This document shows, piece after piece, positions 12,963 through 25,075 of a stretch of 64,000 bases of DNA. The position numbers were made by a program, and so were the translations under genes. Every line of letters begins with the position of its first letter. Position 1 is the first letter of the stretch. Source of the stretch: Pegea sp. RAD2-039 (lineage: Eukaryota > Chordata > Thaliacea > Salpida > Salpidae); NCBI GenBank assembly GCA_034620365.1, contig JAQGEQ010000287.1, forward strand, positions 558,001 to 622,000. The letters run 5' to 3'. A model generated the notes under the pieces. That model ran no database searches, had not been told where the DNA came from, and saw only the letters and a program-made list of their open reading frames with translations.

Positions 12963-15827
12963 TTATACAACAGATAAACATGTTTGAACTTTATCAGCCA
13001 ATTTTTTCATTTGATCAAGTTTGTCACTTTTACTGCCTTTAATTACATTGATTTTATTTAGGATAGTTTTCAAATCTTTCGGTAATTGGTAACATTCAAC
13101 TGAAACATTTGACTTTATATTTTTCACGTAGTCGGGGTAACAGTCTCCAAAATATAAGATAAACACTCGAAGTAAGACTGAGTTAAGTTTACCATGAGTT
13201 AACCATTTAATAGCAGCAGCTACAACATCATTTGTTGATCTACAATTAGCTTCAATTAGGATAATTTGTTTACAACTTTTATTTACAACTTTTTTACAAA
13301 ACCATGAATCGGGATCTGATATTGATTCATTCATTTCCCACAAATTACATTTAACACTATTGTTAGATGTCTTTATACTATCTGTCTCCTGTATTTGATA
13401 TGCAAGCTTTGAAGTAAAGTCCCAATGAGCAGGTCTTCCAGCAGTGTTAGAAGTTGAAGTAATTACTAATGTCTCAGCGTCTTCTGTTAATGTTTGGATA
13501 TTTTTATTATTAAAAAAAAATTAGGTTAAAATGTTTGTAATCTAAATTTTATTCAAAATTAATTTAACTTATTTATCAACTATAAATATATTCAAAATTA
13601 ATTTAACTTATATCAACTATAAATAGAACACTTTCGGTGACTTGAATGTTATTGAAATTGAACTTACTACACTGTCTTCGTTCGTGCATTTTTCTTGTTT
13701 TCATTAGATAAAGACTCATGATAGAAATAGCACAAAACACAATAAGTGCAACAGCAATAAAAACTGAAAAATAGAAAATGAAGTTCAAATTGAGAACAAA
13801 AGATTCATTACAAATGAATTAAATTAAAATTTCGACTTATACTTACTGATAATTCCAAACTCTTTTTTATCAACAGATAAAACCGCTAGAAATAAAATTT
13901 TTTACATTGATATAATAATATATTATAAAATATGTAATAAATGTCGTAACAAGCTATCAAAAGATCATTAAAAAATCCTTTAAAAATTAAAGTAAAATGA
14001 AAGTAAAAAATAAGACAACAGAATTTTAGATTTAAATAAAGTAAAATTTCAATTGCAAAAAATATACCTTTTATTGGATAATCAATATCTTTATAATTGG
14101 GATAATCCTCTGAATATAGAACAAGACTTTAATTATTAATATTGTAGTTAGTATTCTAATTATTCTAATTTATTGAACGTGTTTATAAACTTAGGAAGAA
14201 TTGCCCTTAAAACAAATAAATGTATCAAAATATTAATTACCTATTTTTGGTTGACGACATTCACCTACAAAATCAAAAGTTATTCAATTGTTGGAGATTA
14301 CTAAGGAAATTAAATGTCAAAACTTACTTTCAGAGCAGATCTCAGCATGTCGGAATAAATCATCTTCAGAACAGCAGTCTGCAAAAAGTAAATGTTTACT
14401 AAAAGTATTAAGTGATAGTTTGAAAATCAAGAACAATGATGTGCCAACTCTAGCAAATAAGTTAAAGAAACTAAAACTTATAACATACAGGAAGTTAATC
14501 AAAGAAGAGATAGAATCATTTTCAAAGAAACTGTTAACTGTAAAGCTTAAACTCCTCAAGTTTTAAAAAGTCAGTTGCAACCAAGAAGGAAATTGTCAAT
14601 CAATTTCAACAGAATGACTAACACTTCACTAATTAAGAAGAAAATGAACAAAAGTAAACTCTTTTTGTGAACTTGCTACTTCTACAGTAAAGCAATAAAA
14701 GGTCAAATTACTTGCTTAAGGAAAAATGTAATGCTGTTTATGGTTATCATGAAGCTGTTTTAATTTCATTGAAAAGTTTAATAAAAAAATACTTGATAAC
14801 ATTTGATGAATAAATTTAAGTAAGCTGTTTTACTTGGTATTGTAAATCTAATCTTCTCTGGAAAATTTATTTCATTATAATTTGGTAAGGAATCTATCAA
14901 AGCAGTATATGGGCTCCCAGGTATAAGAGGGAAACTTCTTTGCTCTGATACTTGGTTGACAAAGTTAAATAAGATCTGAAAATAAAACAGCAGTTGAAGA
15001 TAATTTTTAAACATTAATGACTATTTTGTTCATTGAATTTAAAAATAATATAAAAGAATTAAAAAGCTTTAAACATAATATAATTCTGATAGACTAAGAC
15101 AAAAAATTGATAAACTAAAAAAATAGCTTTTAACTTTAGTTTTAAGTAATTTTTTAAATAGTTTTAGATAAAATTAAAATTTTAAAAAAGTTAAAAAAAT
15201 CCCTAACTTCTTAAACAAAAAAGAAGATTGGATATCTTACCTCCTCATCTTTGTTTACATCTCTCCATTTATTAATTGTGATGTTAAAAAGATATGTATG
15301 ATGGAGTCCATTCATAGATTTAATTTCAATGGTATACCCAGTCACAAATTCTTTGACTTTTAAAGCTTGAAATTCAATTTTCAAAATCAACCTTTTTTAT
15401 TGATGTTAAAAAAATAATTTAAAAAAAATAAGTTTTTAGCTGATAAAAAATGTTTTCATTAAAATAAGAAGTGTCACCGTTTTGTTTCCATGAAAGATTC
15501 AATCCAATCTTATTTTCATCAAGAAACCAACCAGCTTGAACCCATCTTGCTTTGGGAGCTGCTCTCCCTGTAGAATTCTTATCTCGTATAATTTCATCAA
15601 TTACTAATAAAAAAGTGGAAAAAATTAGTCTTTTCTAAATCATTATTTAGAAATAATTAGAAACTGTTAAATAAAATCTTACACCTACCTTTACTTGAAC
15701 AATAAATCATATCATTTGGATTAATATCAATTCCATCAGTTTCATAATGACAATTAATTGAAATATCAGAGGAAATTATTTCAAAAAAATGAAATAATAA
15801 AAGAAAATAAACATTTATTCGAATCAT
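12963..15827 (-). CDS. IL-17-receptor-like protein with SEFIR domain
   Basis: Type I membrane receptor of interleukin-17-receptor type; SEFIR domains signal through Act1/CIKS-like adaptors. Ten minus-strand exons: 15689-15827, 15478-15603, 15241-15365, 14834-14975, 14328-14378, 14241-14264, 14068-14109, 13847-13885, 13668-13763, 12963-13483, total 1,305 nt (434 aa plus stop). ATG at 15825-15827 starts a signal peptide (MIRINVYFLLLFHFFEIISS). The ectodomain of about 200 residues looks fibronectin-III-like (WFLDENKIGLNLSWK, GYTIEIKSMNGLHHTY) and ends in a Cys-rich stretch (DCCSEDDLFRHAEIC). TM near residues 228-250 (FIAVALIVFCAISIMSLYL). The last exon carries SEFIR: ETLVITSTSNTAGRPAHWDF, then CNLWEMNESISDPDSWF (the LWEM...W block), IILIEANC and VFILYFGDCYPDYV. 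The ectodomain is short compared with vertebrate IL-17 receptors. Two exons are only 24 and 39 nt, but phase is kept. Confidence 0.8.
13551..13627. repeat. 39-bp tandem duplication in an intron
   Basis: Two near-identical copies of an AT-rich segment starting attcaaaattaatttaac begin at 13551 and 13590, inside the last intron of the IL-17R-like gene. The second copy lacks a few bases. No function inferred. Confidence 0.8.
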
Positions 15828-17260
15828 ATTGATATTAATACAGATCTATTAATATCAGGCTTAATTTTTACTTCTGAAACAATAATAAATTACAAATAAT
15901 GATGTTTACTTATTTAGTTGATTCACTCAGATAACAAGTTGTCAAAACAAAAACAACATAATATTTCTCATGTAGTAGTATTTCAACCAAAAGCTCAAAG
16001 ATAAGTAATGTATAAATAATAAGAAAACACTACAAAAATTGTGTATTAATTCTAGCAATAAATAATTGATTCTTAGTAATAGTTTAAAAAAGGTTAATAA
16101 ATAAATTTAAATATATTTTTGAAATCAATATAAAATTATAATACTTAAAATATTTTTTCATTCATAAATAAATTAGAAATTAAAACTATATATATAATAC
16201 TTATAGCTATTTCTAACTTCAACAAAAATTTGTATCAAAAAATTACAATTATATATCTGTTTACAATATTAAAGTATTACAGAAATGTTCTTATTTTGAA
16301 TTATAAAAACAATTAAGCAAAATAATTTTATAAGCAAATTTCAGGTCATAGAATAAATTCTTATAGAAATAGTTTATCTATTATCTAACAAAATAACAAA
16401 TAAAATCAACATTAAATTAAAGTATTTAATAACTATTATGTAAAAAGTAGTTTCATAGTAATTGATGATAATATTATCAAAATATGTCTGGTTGATTTAA
16501 CAACTATAATGATTTGAAAAAAACAAACTCACAACCTAAAAAAATCATAAATAGAAGGTCTCGTCTAACACTAGTTCGTTCTAAATATTATTAATAAATA
16601 TTGCAGGAATTTTATTGACAACCGAAGGAAACGAATGAAGTCATATGTGGTAATAGTAGAAAGTGTACTTATGACGATCCATATTTTTGAACTAATATTT
16701 ATTAAAGTGATATTGAAAAACATTACAAAATTAAATAGGTAAGAAAACCAAAAAAAAACAGTTTGTATGTAATCAGTAATGAGAATAATGTTCTAACTGG
16801 GTTAACTAAGATTTAGTAATACATATTAGTACACCAAATACATATTCAAACATATTCCAAACTTTTTTTGTTGAGTCTTGTTTTCTAAAAACTTCACAGG
16901 TTTCTACACCATATTTTGCTTTCTGTAAAAGCTTACCAACTTTCAGCTACAATCTTCTAACACCTATAAGTAGTTTGAAAGGATTTCCGTATTACTATAT
17001 TTTGCAAAGGCCAAACATTTTTTATCAACTTTATCAATCAAGCTGTAAGTAAAAACTTATAACTCTCTATTTTATTAATTTTTGTCCAAAGAATTTTCTT
17101 ACATATAAAATCATGTGTACGACAAAACAATCAATAAATTAAAATTTAATCAACTAGATACTACAAAGGCTTCTATATGTAATAAAAGCTCGGTGTTATG
17201 TGCTCGACAAATTGATTGAATTTTGACTTTGAATTTTGACAGTTCGACTTTAAAATTTTG
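15828..17260. other. Intergenic DNA
   Basis: AT-rich sequence upstream of the IL-17R-like gene; it should hold that gene's promoter close to 15827. No exon, RNA gene or repeat recognised. Confidence 0.4.
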
Positions 17261-17269
17261 AGGACCTTT

Positions 17270-17735
17270 GGGTTATCACAGACCCTGGAGGTAAGTCGTT
17301 CAAGTGTGCCAGATGTTTTACCGATGCGGCTGTATGCTTCGGCTTCTATTGATACTGATGATGTTATCTTTGAGCCAAGGTAGACAAAAATATATACATA
17401 CTCAGCGTTCCAACCGTTGGTGCTGATTGGCTATGAAACCTTAACACCTTAGCTAAATACTTTTAGTTTTTTCATTACAAAGTCTGTACAAGCAGATGAA
17501 AATCGGTTGATCAGTATCTGTAGTTCTTTTGCTGAATGTAGCAGGCCACAGCTCTTTTTACTTTGATCTACGCCTTTAGACGTGCTGCATTAAAAAGACT
17601 TCTGTCGGGTCTTAAATGAAAGTAAGTTTCTTCAAAAGACGAATAAAACGCTTTTCTTAGTATTAAGCAGAGACTTCCAAAGAGCACTGGATCAAGGAGA
17701 CATCCCTGCTGTACTCTGTTTTTTATGGTCAATGG
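17270..17735 (-). mobile_element. Decayed non-LTR retrotransposon (LINE) reverse transcriptase fragment
   Basis: On the minus strand, interrupted frames spell reverse-transcriptase blocks. RVQQGCLLDPVLFGSLCL matches the RT motif GVRQGC-LSP-LF; then LQILINRFSSACTDFVMKK matches the stretch before the KT-V region; then VYLGSKITSSVSIEAEAYSR and RIGKTSGTLERLTSRV match the downstream block F-YLGS-IS...I--RIGKA. Frameshifts and stops show it is dead. No YADD motif was recovered intact. No endonuclease or intact 3' tail seen. Confidence 0.75.
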
Positions 17736-18289
17736 TGCAGAGAAGATTCAATAAATAGTAATTATTAGCGGACTAATTTATGTCAAACTGATGTGATGCT
17801 ACTTATAAAATGATCAGACCCTTAAAAATCAAGAAATTAAACAAAATTAAAGAAAAAGTTGTATTTTTGACAACAAATGATTTAACCTTGTGGCAAAGCT
17901 ACTATTAATATCTTTGAAAACAGTATATTTTCGAAAAGCTTTTTTATTGCAAAGAATGTTTTTAGTAATCAATTTGTATTAATTTTATTAAAGAATTTAT
18001 ATGAAAAATCAAGAGAATCCCCATAAATCAACAAAACATTTATGTAAAAACAGCTTTTTAAAACAAACAGCTTTCAACGATTTCATTCAACTATAGTCAA
18101 AAAGGATATTTTTGGGATATTTCTGTAAATAAAAAAATTCAAGTAAGGGTTTTTTACGATTTCATTTAATCAGTCTGATTAATTTAAAAGAATTTAAAGT
18201 TTTTAATATTATGAAAATATTCATTTATAGGAAATATTTTTAGTAAAAGTAGAAACTTATAGACTTATATAAAGATCTTTTCAATATGA

Positions 18290-19370
18290 TGTGTATTTGA
18301 AATCAAATTTTATACTAATCATTGAATTTTATTATTATAGCGAATGAAGACAAAACAATATGAGCAGAAAGATAATGAAAAATATCACAATTTAGCATAA
18401 GTATTATATATTTAGTATAAGTATTATGGTAGAAATAGAAACACTGTAAAGATATAAGTAAATATAAGCTATGAATCAAAATTACAAAATAAATGAAGAA
18501 AATGAAAAAACTGGCGGTTTTATTAGTCACTTGTTAAGAAATTTACTGAAACTATTTATTAAAAGAGGTGATAGATTTTGTTATTGTGACGGAGTAGGGA
18601 AGAAAGATACAAACGATGGTTACCCCATATAAAAAGCTGCGTTACTTCACTGGATGTTATCAAAGTTGTTAAGCAAGTTGTGAAAGTGTATGAAGAGCTT
18701 ATTTGTATGTATAAAAGTGTATGTTGCATCTAAGGAAGGCTTTCCTATTAATGATCTTTGAAAAGATTCAAGCCTTGGAATATCTTTTTAAGAGTAAGGA
18801 CTTCTTACGGAAGAGTTAAACTCTAGTTTGGGACAAATGTAAGTGATGAAAAGTCTTAATAATGTCCAAATATTTATGATCTTAAAACATTTGAAAAACT
18901 GGTATGAAGTAGATGAATTTACTCTGATCTAGTGGTGAATCCTTTTTAAATTGTGAGAGATTAAGATGCCTGAGTCTTTAACAAAAATAAAATTTCCCAA
19001 TTTTCAATCATTAAAGTCAGATGATATTGAGTTAGAGTTAGAAAATTTGTTTATCAACAGATGGATAAATGTGTCCGTAGCTAGCTTAAGTCGTCTAGAT
19101 TGAAGCCGTGAGTTAGTAGACTCCAACGAAGATTGAAGATTAATTGAGTCAGTACTAAAAGTTTGGCATCGTCTGGAAAGATTATAAATTTTGCAGAACC
19201 ACTTAGTGGTGCAGAACAGTCTATAATGTTGTTGATATGAATATTGAAGAGAAGAGGGCTAATAACGTTACCTTAAAGAGCACCCCTGAAGGCCATAAAA
19301 AAACTTGAAATAGACTTGTTGTTGTCTACCGTTTGGAAATTTCTCAATTCTTATTTGATTCAATTAAGTG
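18290..19370 (-). mobile_element. Second decayed LINE fragment (CR1/jockey-like RT plus 3' tail)
   Basis: Minus strand, left end is the element's 3' side. Near 19160-19310 one frame reads GNVISPLLFNIHINNI, matching G-VLGPLLF-IYIND, followed by IIFPDDAKLL, matching the catalytic YADD-TKL block with Ala changed to Pro. Near 18690-18850 stop-broken frames read VLTLKKIF and a SLP-M block, like the 'L-SLE-RR-RGDLI-TYK' region of CR1-type elements. Near 18315-18530 lies an aromatic-rich tail (FFIFFIYFVILIHSLYLLIS) seen again at 23970-24135. Inactive. Confidence 0.7.
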
Positions 19371-21617
19371 AAAAATATTAACCCTAATTACATTATTTCA
19401 CTTATAAATTTACAAGATTTAAGGTTTTGGAATGATAAATTTTAACCTAGCCTCAAAATTTACCCTGTTTTCAACCTACGGTATTTGAGAAATATAGCCC
19501 ATGTAGTTTTTCAAATGTCAAGTAATTATATAAACGATTTTAATACAAATTAAACAGTTTGTCTAAAAAATGATGGAAAAATGTTGTACTAAAATCAAAT
19601 TTAGAACTTATAATTAATTACATATCCTCGTAACAGCATCTTTGAGTTTGTAATTTAAAAAGTTTTGATTCAGCTATTGGAATAAGTTCAAAACTCTGTA
19701 ACCTAGATTGTATTACTTACCAACTGTATATAAATCTACCAGCGGCTTTTTAAAATAGAAGCTGCAATATGAATAGACCTTTGAAATAACAAATGATGAT
19801 ATTTAATATAAGAATCACCATTAGTGAAATATTAAAGGATTTATTTATATTTAAAAATGTTTAATCCAATATAAGAATTAATAAAGTATAAGTTGCAAGT
19901 ATCTGATGGCCTGAACAAAATGCAAATTTATCTGCACGAAGCCCACTGATGCATCGACAAAAGCACCCTGCTTTAGTCTAATTGTGGAATTTACTGAACA
20001 TATAAACAAGCATCTTTATATTACTTGAGACTTTATTTTGCAGCTTTATATAAAAGATCAGTAGAGATAACAGCTATTTTAGAAAAAAATATGATTAGAG
20101 TATTTAAATAGGTAATACTCGAAACTGTTTTCACTCAACCAGTTAGCTTATTGGTGTTTTTTTTTCTAAATCTGTCGTTTAGCTTTATATTGTTCGATAA
20201 TAAATAAAATCTTTTTTAGTTTCTATTATAATCAAGTTTAGTATCGAAATATTACTTTAATTCAAAGTTTAATATCAACGGTACTAGTAGGTCTTAATAA
20301 GTTATTTTGTACTTTGAAGAACTTTTTAATAGTCGAAGGAAAATTAAGTCTTACAAATTGAAATGCATTAACTATTTCAAAATGAATTTTGTAGAGCATC
20401 AATTAGATTTTGCTTAAAAGTTTGCATAAAATAATTGCGTAAACAATGACAGTTTACTGCAGAAGTAGATATAATCCAAATTTTAAATAAAAATAATACA
20501 ATTTTATAAAACTTAATTTAACAAGTCAATAATTATTTATTCTTATGTAAAATATTATCTATAAAATAACCAACTCAACAATTATCACAAAAAAGATACA
20601 ATTTCACTAACTATTAAAACGTTGAAAATGCTTAGAACTAATAGTTCAGTAGTTATTCATTTTTGTTTTGAATTAGCTTTGTTGTTATTTTTTCAGAAAA
20701 GTAGAGAAGTTATTTAGTAAGATCTACTGCTTAATGTATTTGAGTAGATATGTCTGAAATATTTAAATTCTTTCCTTAAAATTATTTGAAGAACTTAGAA
20801 CAAATTATTATTTGATTATTAACTCAGTATAAATAATTATTGACTAAACAAGGTACTGCAAAAGTTTCTTTTTTTTTCTGAAAGTTTTTTTGTTGTAGAA
20901 AAGGTAACTGGCCCTATATTTAAATGTTAAAAATTATTTGTTGTTCGTATGATTCCTTGAACAAAAATTAGAATAATTCTTACTATATAAACATGCTTTT
21001 AAAAAATGCCTTCAGCCTGTATAAAAACTGTGTAAAAATTAGTATCTGTTGTGTCCAAAGAAACTAATGGAGCTGATATTTTAACTTAAAACTATGATTC
21101 AGTTTTGACTAAATTAGTTGAGTATTAAGAATTTGCAAAATATTTGCAATTAAAAATAATTTTTTGTTTGTATTAAACAGTTAAACATATTTTGAATTTT
21201 TTAAAGCGTTAATTACACTACAAAAACAGCTTACATAAACTAATTAAAGCAACGTTATTACAGAATTGTATAAAAAATATTAGTCTACTAGATTAATTAT
21301 GCAAAATAGTTCTTTGATTTATCCTTAAGCAGAATCAATAATTTTACATAAACTTTTTCAACTTTTTTTTCATTAGATTAGTATTCATAAATTATTGATT
21401 TTACTAAATTTAGAAAATAGTATTTAAGCTTTAATATTAAGTGAGCAATCTATTTACATTTAATTTTTCACGTTAATAAGTTTATTTAAAAACCAATCAA
21501 TAAAGTTAATTTTTAAAACAATTTAGATTGAAAAAGTAGATAGGTCTAGTAAATAATTGACTTATTGACAAAGCTTTGAAAATTCAATTATTGGCTAGTG
21601 ATATATCTTTATTTTCA
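19371..21617. other. Intergenic DNA
   Basis: About 2.2 kb of AT-rich sequence between a LINE relic and the intronless kinase gene. No exon, RNA gene or repeat recognised. Confidence 0.4.
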
Positions 21618-21625
21618 TATAAATA
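21618..21625 (+). promoter_or_regulatory. TATA-like box upstream of the tandem kinase gene
   Basis: tataaata lies 37 bases before the ATG at 21662. A start site about 30 bases downstream would leave a very short 5' UTR. In DNA this AT-rich such a match can arise by chance. Confidence 0.35.
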
Positions 21626-21661
21626 CTATAGTCGTCAAACTTTCTTAAAATAATAATAATT

Positions 21662-23509
21662 ATGACTCATAAAAAGTTTTTAAAAGACCATACAGTGTCA
21701 AATAAACCCAAGAAGTTTAATTTGGAAGATCTTTCTTGTGTTGGTAAGCCTTTTCCTAGTAAAGTAGACTTGGATAAATTAAAAGTTGAAGACCGAATTT
21801 ATGATGGTAACTATAGTTATGTCGTTACTGCTGTGAATCCTTCAACAAATGAGCGTTATGCAGTCAAAGTTATTAATTATCGAAAAAGCGATGATAACCA
21901 CAAAAATGAAATAAAACAGAATCTAGAGCTTGTCAGTAAACTAAGACATCAAAGTGTTATTGAAGTGTACGGTGTTTATATGTCATCTACAGCTGGTTAT
22001 ATTATATCAAAATATTATTCCAACGGAAATTTAAATGATTTTATGAATCAAAATCATCCTTTAACAGAAAAAGCTATCAGAAATCTTTCATGGCAATTGA
22101 TTAGCGCTGTAAGTTATCTTTATCGTAAATCAGTTGTTCATCATAATTTAAAGCCTGATAATATACTTGTTGATGATGATCACATGATAAAATTGTGTGG
22201 TTTTAGCTCGGCACGTTCTTACAAACGTCGATGCAAACTTATTAGCTGGGCTCCTACTTTTTCAAGTTGTGGAAACATAGCGACTAATCTCAAATATGAT
22301 TCATATGGACTCGGAATCTGTATTTTTAAGTTGGCTACAAATAGATTAATATTTGAGCCTCAAAAATTGCCCCACATTTTTCAAAGACAATTAATCTACG
22401 AGTGCTTTGCAGCAAATTTTTCTGAAGATTTAAAAGATTTAATTAAATATATTTTTAATTTTAATAATGGTAACAAATTTGGTACCGAAAAGATATTCAA
22501 CCATAAATGGTTTGCAAGAAATTTAAGACAAATTAAACAGATTGATGATATCTTTTTAGTCCCATATGCTGATGGAAAAAAATTTCTATACTCAGCAATT
22601 GCAAGAAAATCAATGGATAGTTCGTTTTCACAACAGGACGCATTGTCATTCGATGAAAAAAAGAATAAGCTCACCAGTATTAAAGGTTCCTTTTCTGATA
22701 CAGACGAATTAGAAGACTTTTCAATCTTAGATATAATATACAAAGGCGACTATGCTGCTGTTTTTAAGGCTAGAAACAGAACCACTAAAAAACGTTATGC
22801 AATGAAAATTATTCGAGATGAATATTATGGGGAAAACTTTTGCCAACTAATTAAGGAAGAATTTAGACTTATAAGATTGCTACAACATCCAAATATTGTT
22901 AATGTATATGGAACTTATGTGACTAGAAAAGCTGCTTTTTTGATAATGGATTACTATCCCTTAGGTAACTTAAATACTCTTATCTATGACTTTTTACTTT
23001 ATGATGAATGGTTTCCTGAAGAAATTATTAAGTTAGTTGCATGGCAAATGGTTAGTGCAGTTCACCATATGCATATTTATGGAGCTGCTCATCGTGATAT
23101 TAAACCACTCAATTTTCTTTTTAATCACCAGCTTGAAGTAAGATTATGTGATTTTGGTTTGTCAGGATTTTTTATTGGGAAATGCACAGATGTGACAGGT
23201 ACTTTCCCTTTTACATCACCTCAAGTTGAAAGAGAATATTATGACCCTTTTCTTGCTGATGTTTGGTCGTTAGGAGTAAGCATTTTTCTTCTAGCAACAA
23301 AGAAGTTACCATTTATGTTAAACAATATGGCTGTATTAAAGAAGTTTCCAGCTTCTAAATATTTACAATACACTAAAAATGTTTCAACTGAATTTAAAGA
23401 TCTCATGGAAAAGATTTTTGTTTATAAAGAAGAAGAACGGATCGGGATTGATGGAATTGCTAGGCATCCATGGTTTGTTGAAATAAAAGAACAAATTTGT
23501 CAAATGTAG
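21662..23509 (+). CDS. Intronless tandem pseudokinase-kinase, 615 aa
   Basis: One uninterrupted reading frame with two protein-kinase domains, no signal peptide or TM segment, so probably cytoplasmic. Domain 1 (about residues 42-290) has the ATP-site lysine (YAVKV, K69) and a KPDN loop, but HRD has become HHN (160-162, no catalytic Asp) and DFG has become CGF (179-181, no Mg-binding Asp): a pseudokinase. Domain 2 (about 355-610) has YAMKI (K382), HRDIKPLN (H477-D479), CDFGLSG (D497-G499), DVWSLGVSIF and ARHPWF, so it looks catalytically competent, though its glycine loop is reduced to KGDYAAVF. The WF endings (NHKWF, RHPWF) resemble CAMK/SNF1-type Ser/Thr kinases. The domains look like an old internal duplication. 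The other complete gene models here are full of introns, so this may be a retrocopy that survived. AATAAA at 23652-23657 is a likely poly(A) signal. Confidence 0.85.
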   Translation: MTHKKFLKDHTVSNKPKKFNLEDLSCVGKPFPSKVDLDKLKVEDRIYDGNYSYVVTAVNPSTNERYAVKVINYRKSDDNHKNEIKQNLELVSKLRHQSVIEVYGVYMSSTAGYIISKYYSNGNLNDFMNQNHPLTEKAIRNLSWQLISAVSYLYRKSVVHHNLKPDNILVDDDHMIKLCGFSSARSYKRRCKLISWAPTFSSCGNIATNLKYDSYGLGICIFKLATNRLIFEPQKLPHIFQRQLIYECFAANFSEDLKDLIKYIFNFNNGNKFGTEKIFNHKWFARNLRQIKQIDDIFLVPYADGKKFLYSAIARKSMDSSFSQQDALSFDEKKNKLTSIKGSFSDTDELEDFSILDIIYKGDYAAVFKARNRTTKKRYAMKIIRDEYYGENFCQLIKEEFRLIRLLQHPNIVNVYGTYVTRKAAFLIMDYYPLGNLNTLIYDFLLYDEWFPEEIIKLVAWQMVSAVHHMHIYGAAHRDIKPLNFLFNHQLEVRLCDFGLSGFFIGKCTDVTGTFPFTSPQVEREYYDPFLADVWSLGVSIFLLATKKLPFMLNNMAVLKKFPASKYLQYTKNVSTEFKDLMEKIFVYKEEERIGIDGIARHPWFVEIKEQICQM

Positions 23510-23969
23510 TCAGAAAAACTTTCTAAAATCATATTTCAAATTTTTTTTTTCAAATCGCTATTACAACAATTTACAAATTCTTTGATTCACCGGAAGAAGG
23601 TTTTTGTGTTCAGACAACTTCTACTTCAACTGAGTTTGTAAATTTAGTTTCAATAAAATTAAAGCTCGAGTAAAAAGTGATTTCAATTCTATTTTATTTC
23701 ATTTGAATGGGACAAGTAACGAGCTGTTTTAGATAGTTATTATTTGAAGTGATAGTCTACATAAGCAATAAAAAAACTTTTGAAACCTGGCAAGCTATCC
23801 AGAGACCCAAATCTATCTAGTCAAGGAGTTCCATTGAAAGGAAACTTTTAGTTAATTAAACAAGATTACATCGGATGCAACTGAACAACTTGACTGCATC
23901 CTTAGATGGCTACAAATACTTCAACCACTATCAAGTTAATATAGAAACTGAGTCGACGCCAAATAAACT

Positions 23970-24135
23970 GGGCGAAAAGATAATGAAAAGGTTTAAAATA
24001 TAACAGTTTGACCTAAATAATATAGAAAAAATAGAAACAGTGCAAAAGTATAAACAAATATAAATTATAAATCAAAAATGAAATAAGAGAATAAGTGAAG
24101 AATTTGAAAAGTCTGGCAGCATTACAAGACTTGTC
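23970..24135 (-). repeat. Dispersed repeat copy related to 18360-18530
   Basis: The two segments share gaaaagataatgaaaa-, atagaaaca-tg-aaa-, aaatata- and aatcaaaa-type blocks in the same order and spacing, ending in a (t)ctggc(g/a)g box. On the minus strand both translate to the same aromatic-rich pattern (for example LHCFYFF versus LQCFYFY). Probably a fragment of the same LINE 3' end. Confidence 0.65.
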
Positions 24136-24625
24136 GACGAAAATATTTCAGATACATTTATTTAAAAAAATTCAAATGTGATTCCATTTGGGGCTCTAAA
24201 ACGAAGGTTCAGCATTTGAAAGGATGATATAAAAAATAGTCAGCTTTAAAATACATATTTCTAGAAACTTATTTTTGGAGGCTTTTATTCACTCAAGGTT
24301 GTAAATATCAAATTTTTAAAAATAAGGCAAATTTTTGACTAGAAAAATAATTAAGGTAATCAATTCATTCAGAGAACTCTTGTTAACCACAAGCCACAGT
24401 ATCAAAATATAGTTACCTTCGCTTGTAATTAGATTATTTTATATTTGTTATTCTATCGTTATATTATTTAATTTTAATTTTAGTCTGTGAACTAAAAAGT
24501 AAACTTTGCAAGTCAATAGGCTAAAATGGTAGCATTAAAATATTACAATTCGATTAGAACTATAAGAGCTGTTTAGTTGCTGTACAGGGTAATCAGATCA
24601 ATGAATTCTAAAAATATCTAGAAAT

Positions 24626-25075
24626 TCATTTCATTATAATTTTTATACAGTAGTTGTCTCCACCATATCTATATTTTTTAGCCTGCTTAGGCCGAAAATG
24701 ACCATGCATGCACATACCAGGGTAGTAATTGTGGAGATCCAGCTCACAGGGCCCTTCTATCCAGGTTTTCCATGAACTTTTCCCTGTTGCAAACATGTGT
24801 GCATCTTGGCTTGAACCCACAGCCCCCGTCTGACATGCTGATAAAGTTTCTATTTTTTTTAATTTATTTTAATTTATCTTTTTATTTTGTATTTTTGATT
24901 CGCAATCATATTTTATTTATACCGCTTCAGTGTTCCTATTCTTCATTAATTATAAAAATTATGACATTTAAGGCATTTTTATGATCTTTCTGCTAATATT
25001 CCGTTTTGTTCTTTATGAGAGCGGCTGAATATGCCATATTACCAATGAGTTGAATAAAATAAACAAATAAATTTG
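24626..25075 (+). repeat. Possible LINE/retroposon 3' tail
   Basis: Plus-strand frames read CVHLGLNPQPPSDMLIKF, then an aromatic-rich stretch with FIPLQCSYSS, which resembles the tails at 18.3-18.5 kb and 24.0-24.1 kb on the other strand. The segment ends in gaataaaataaacaaataaa, like the short A-rich 3' ends of CR1-like elements. No intact ORF. Assignment is by pattern only. Confidence 0.4.

Noticed and set aside
14288..14566. Plus-strand 92-codon frame
   Set aside because: Overlaps the Cys-rich exon of the IL-17R-like gene on the other strand and has no recognisable features.
18315..18530. 71-codon minus-strand hydrophobic ORF taken as a small membrane protein
   Set aside because: The same aromatic-rich pattern recurs in other LINE-tail copies, so it is repeat sequence.
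22396..22743. Minus-strand 115-codon frame inside the kinase gene
   Set aside because: Antisense shadow of the pseudokinase coding sequence.
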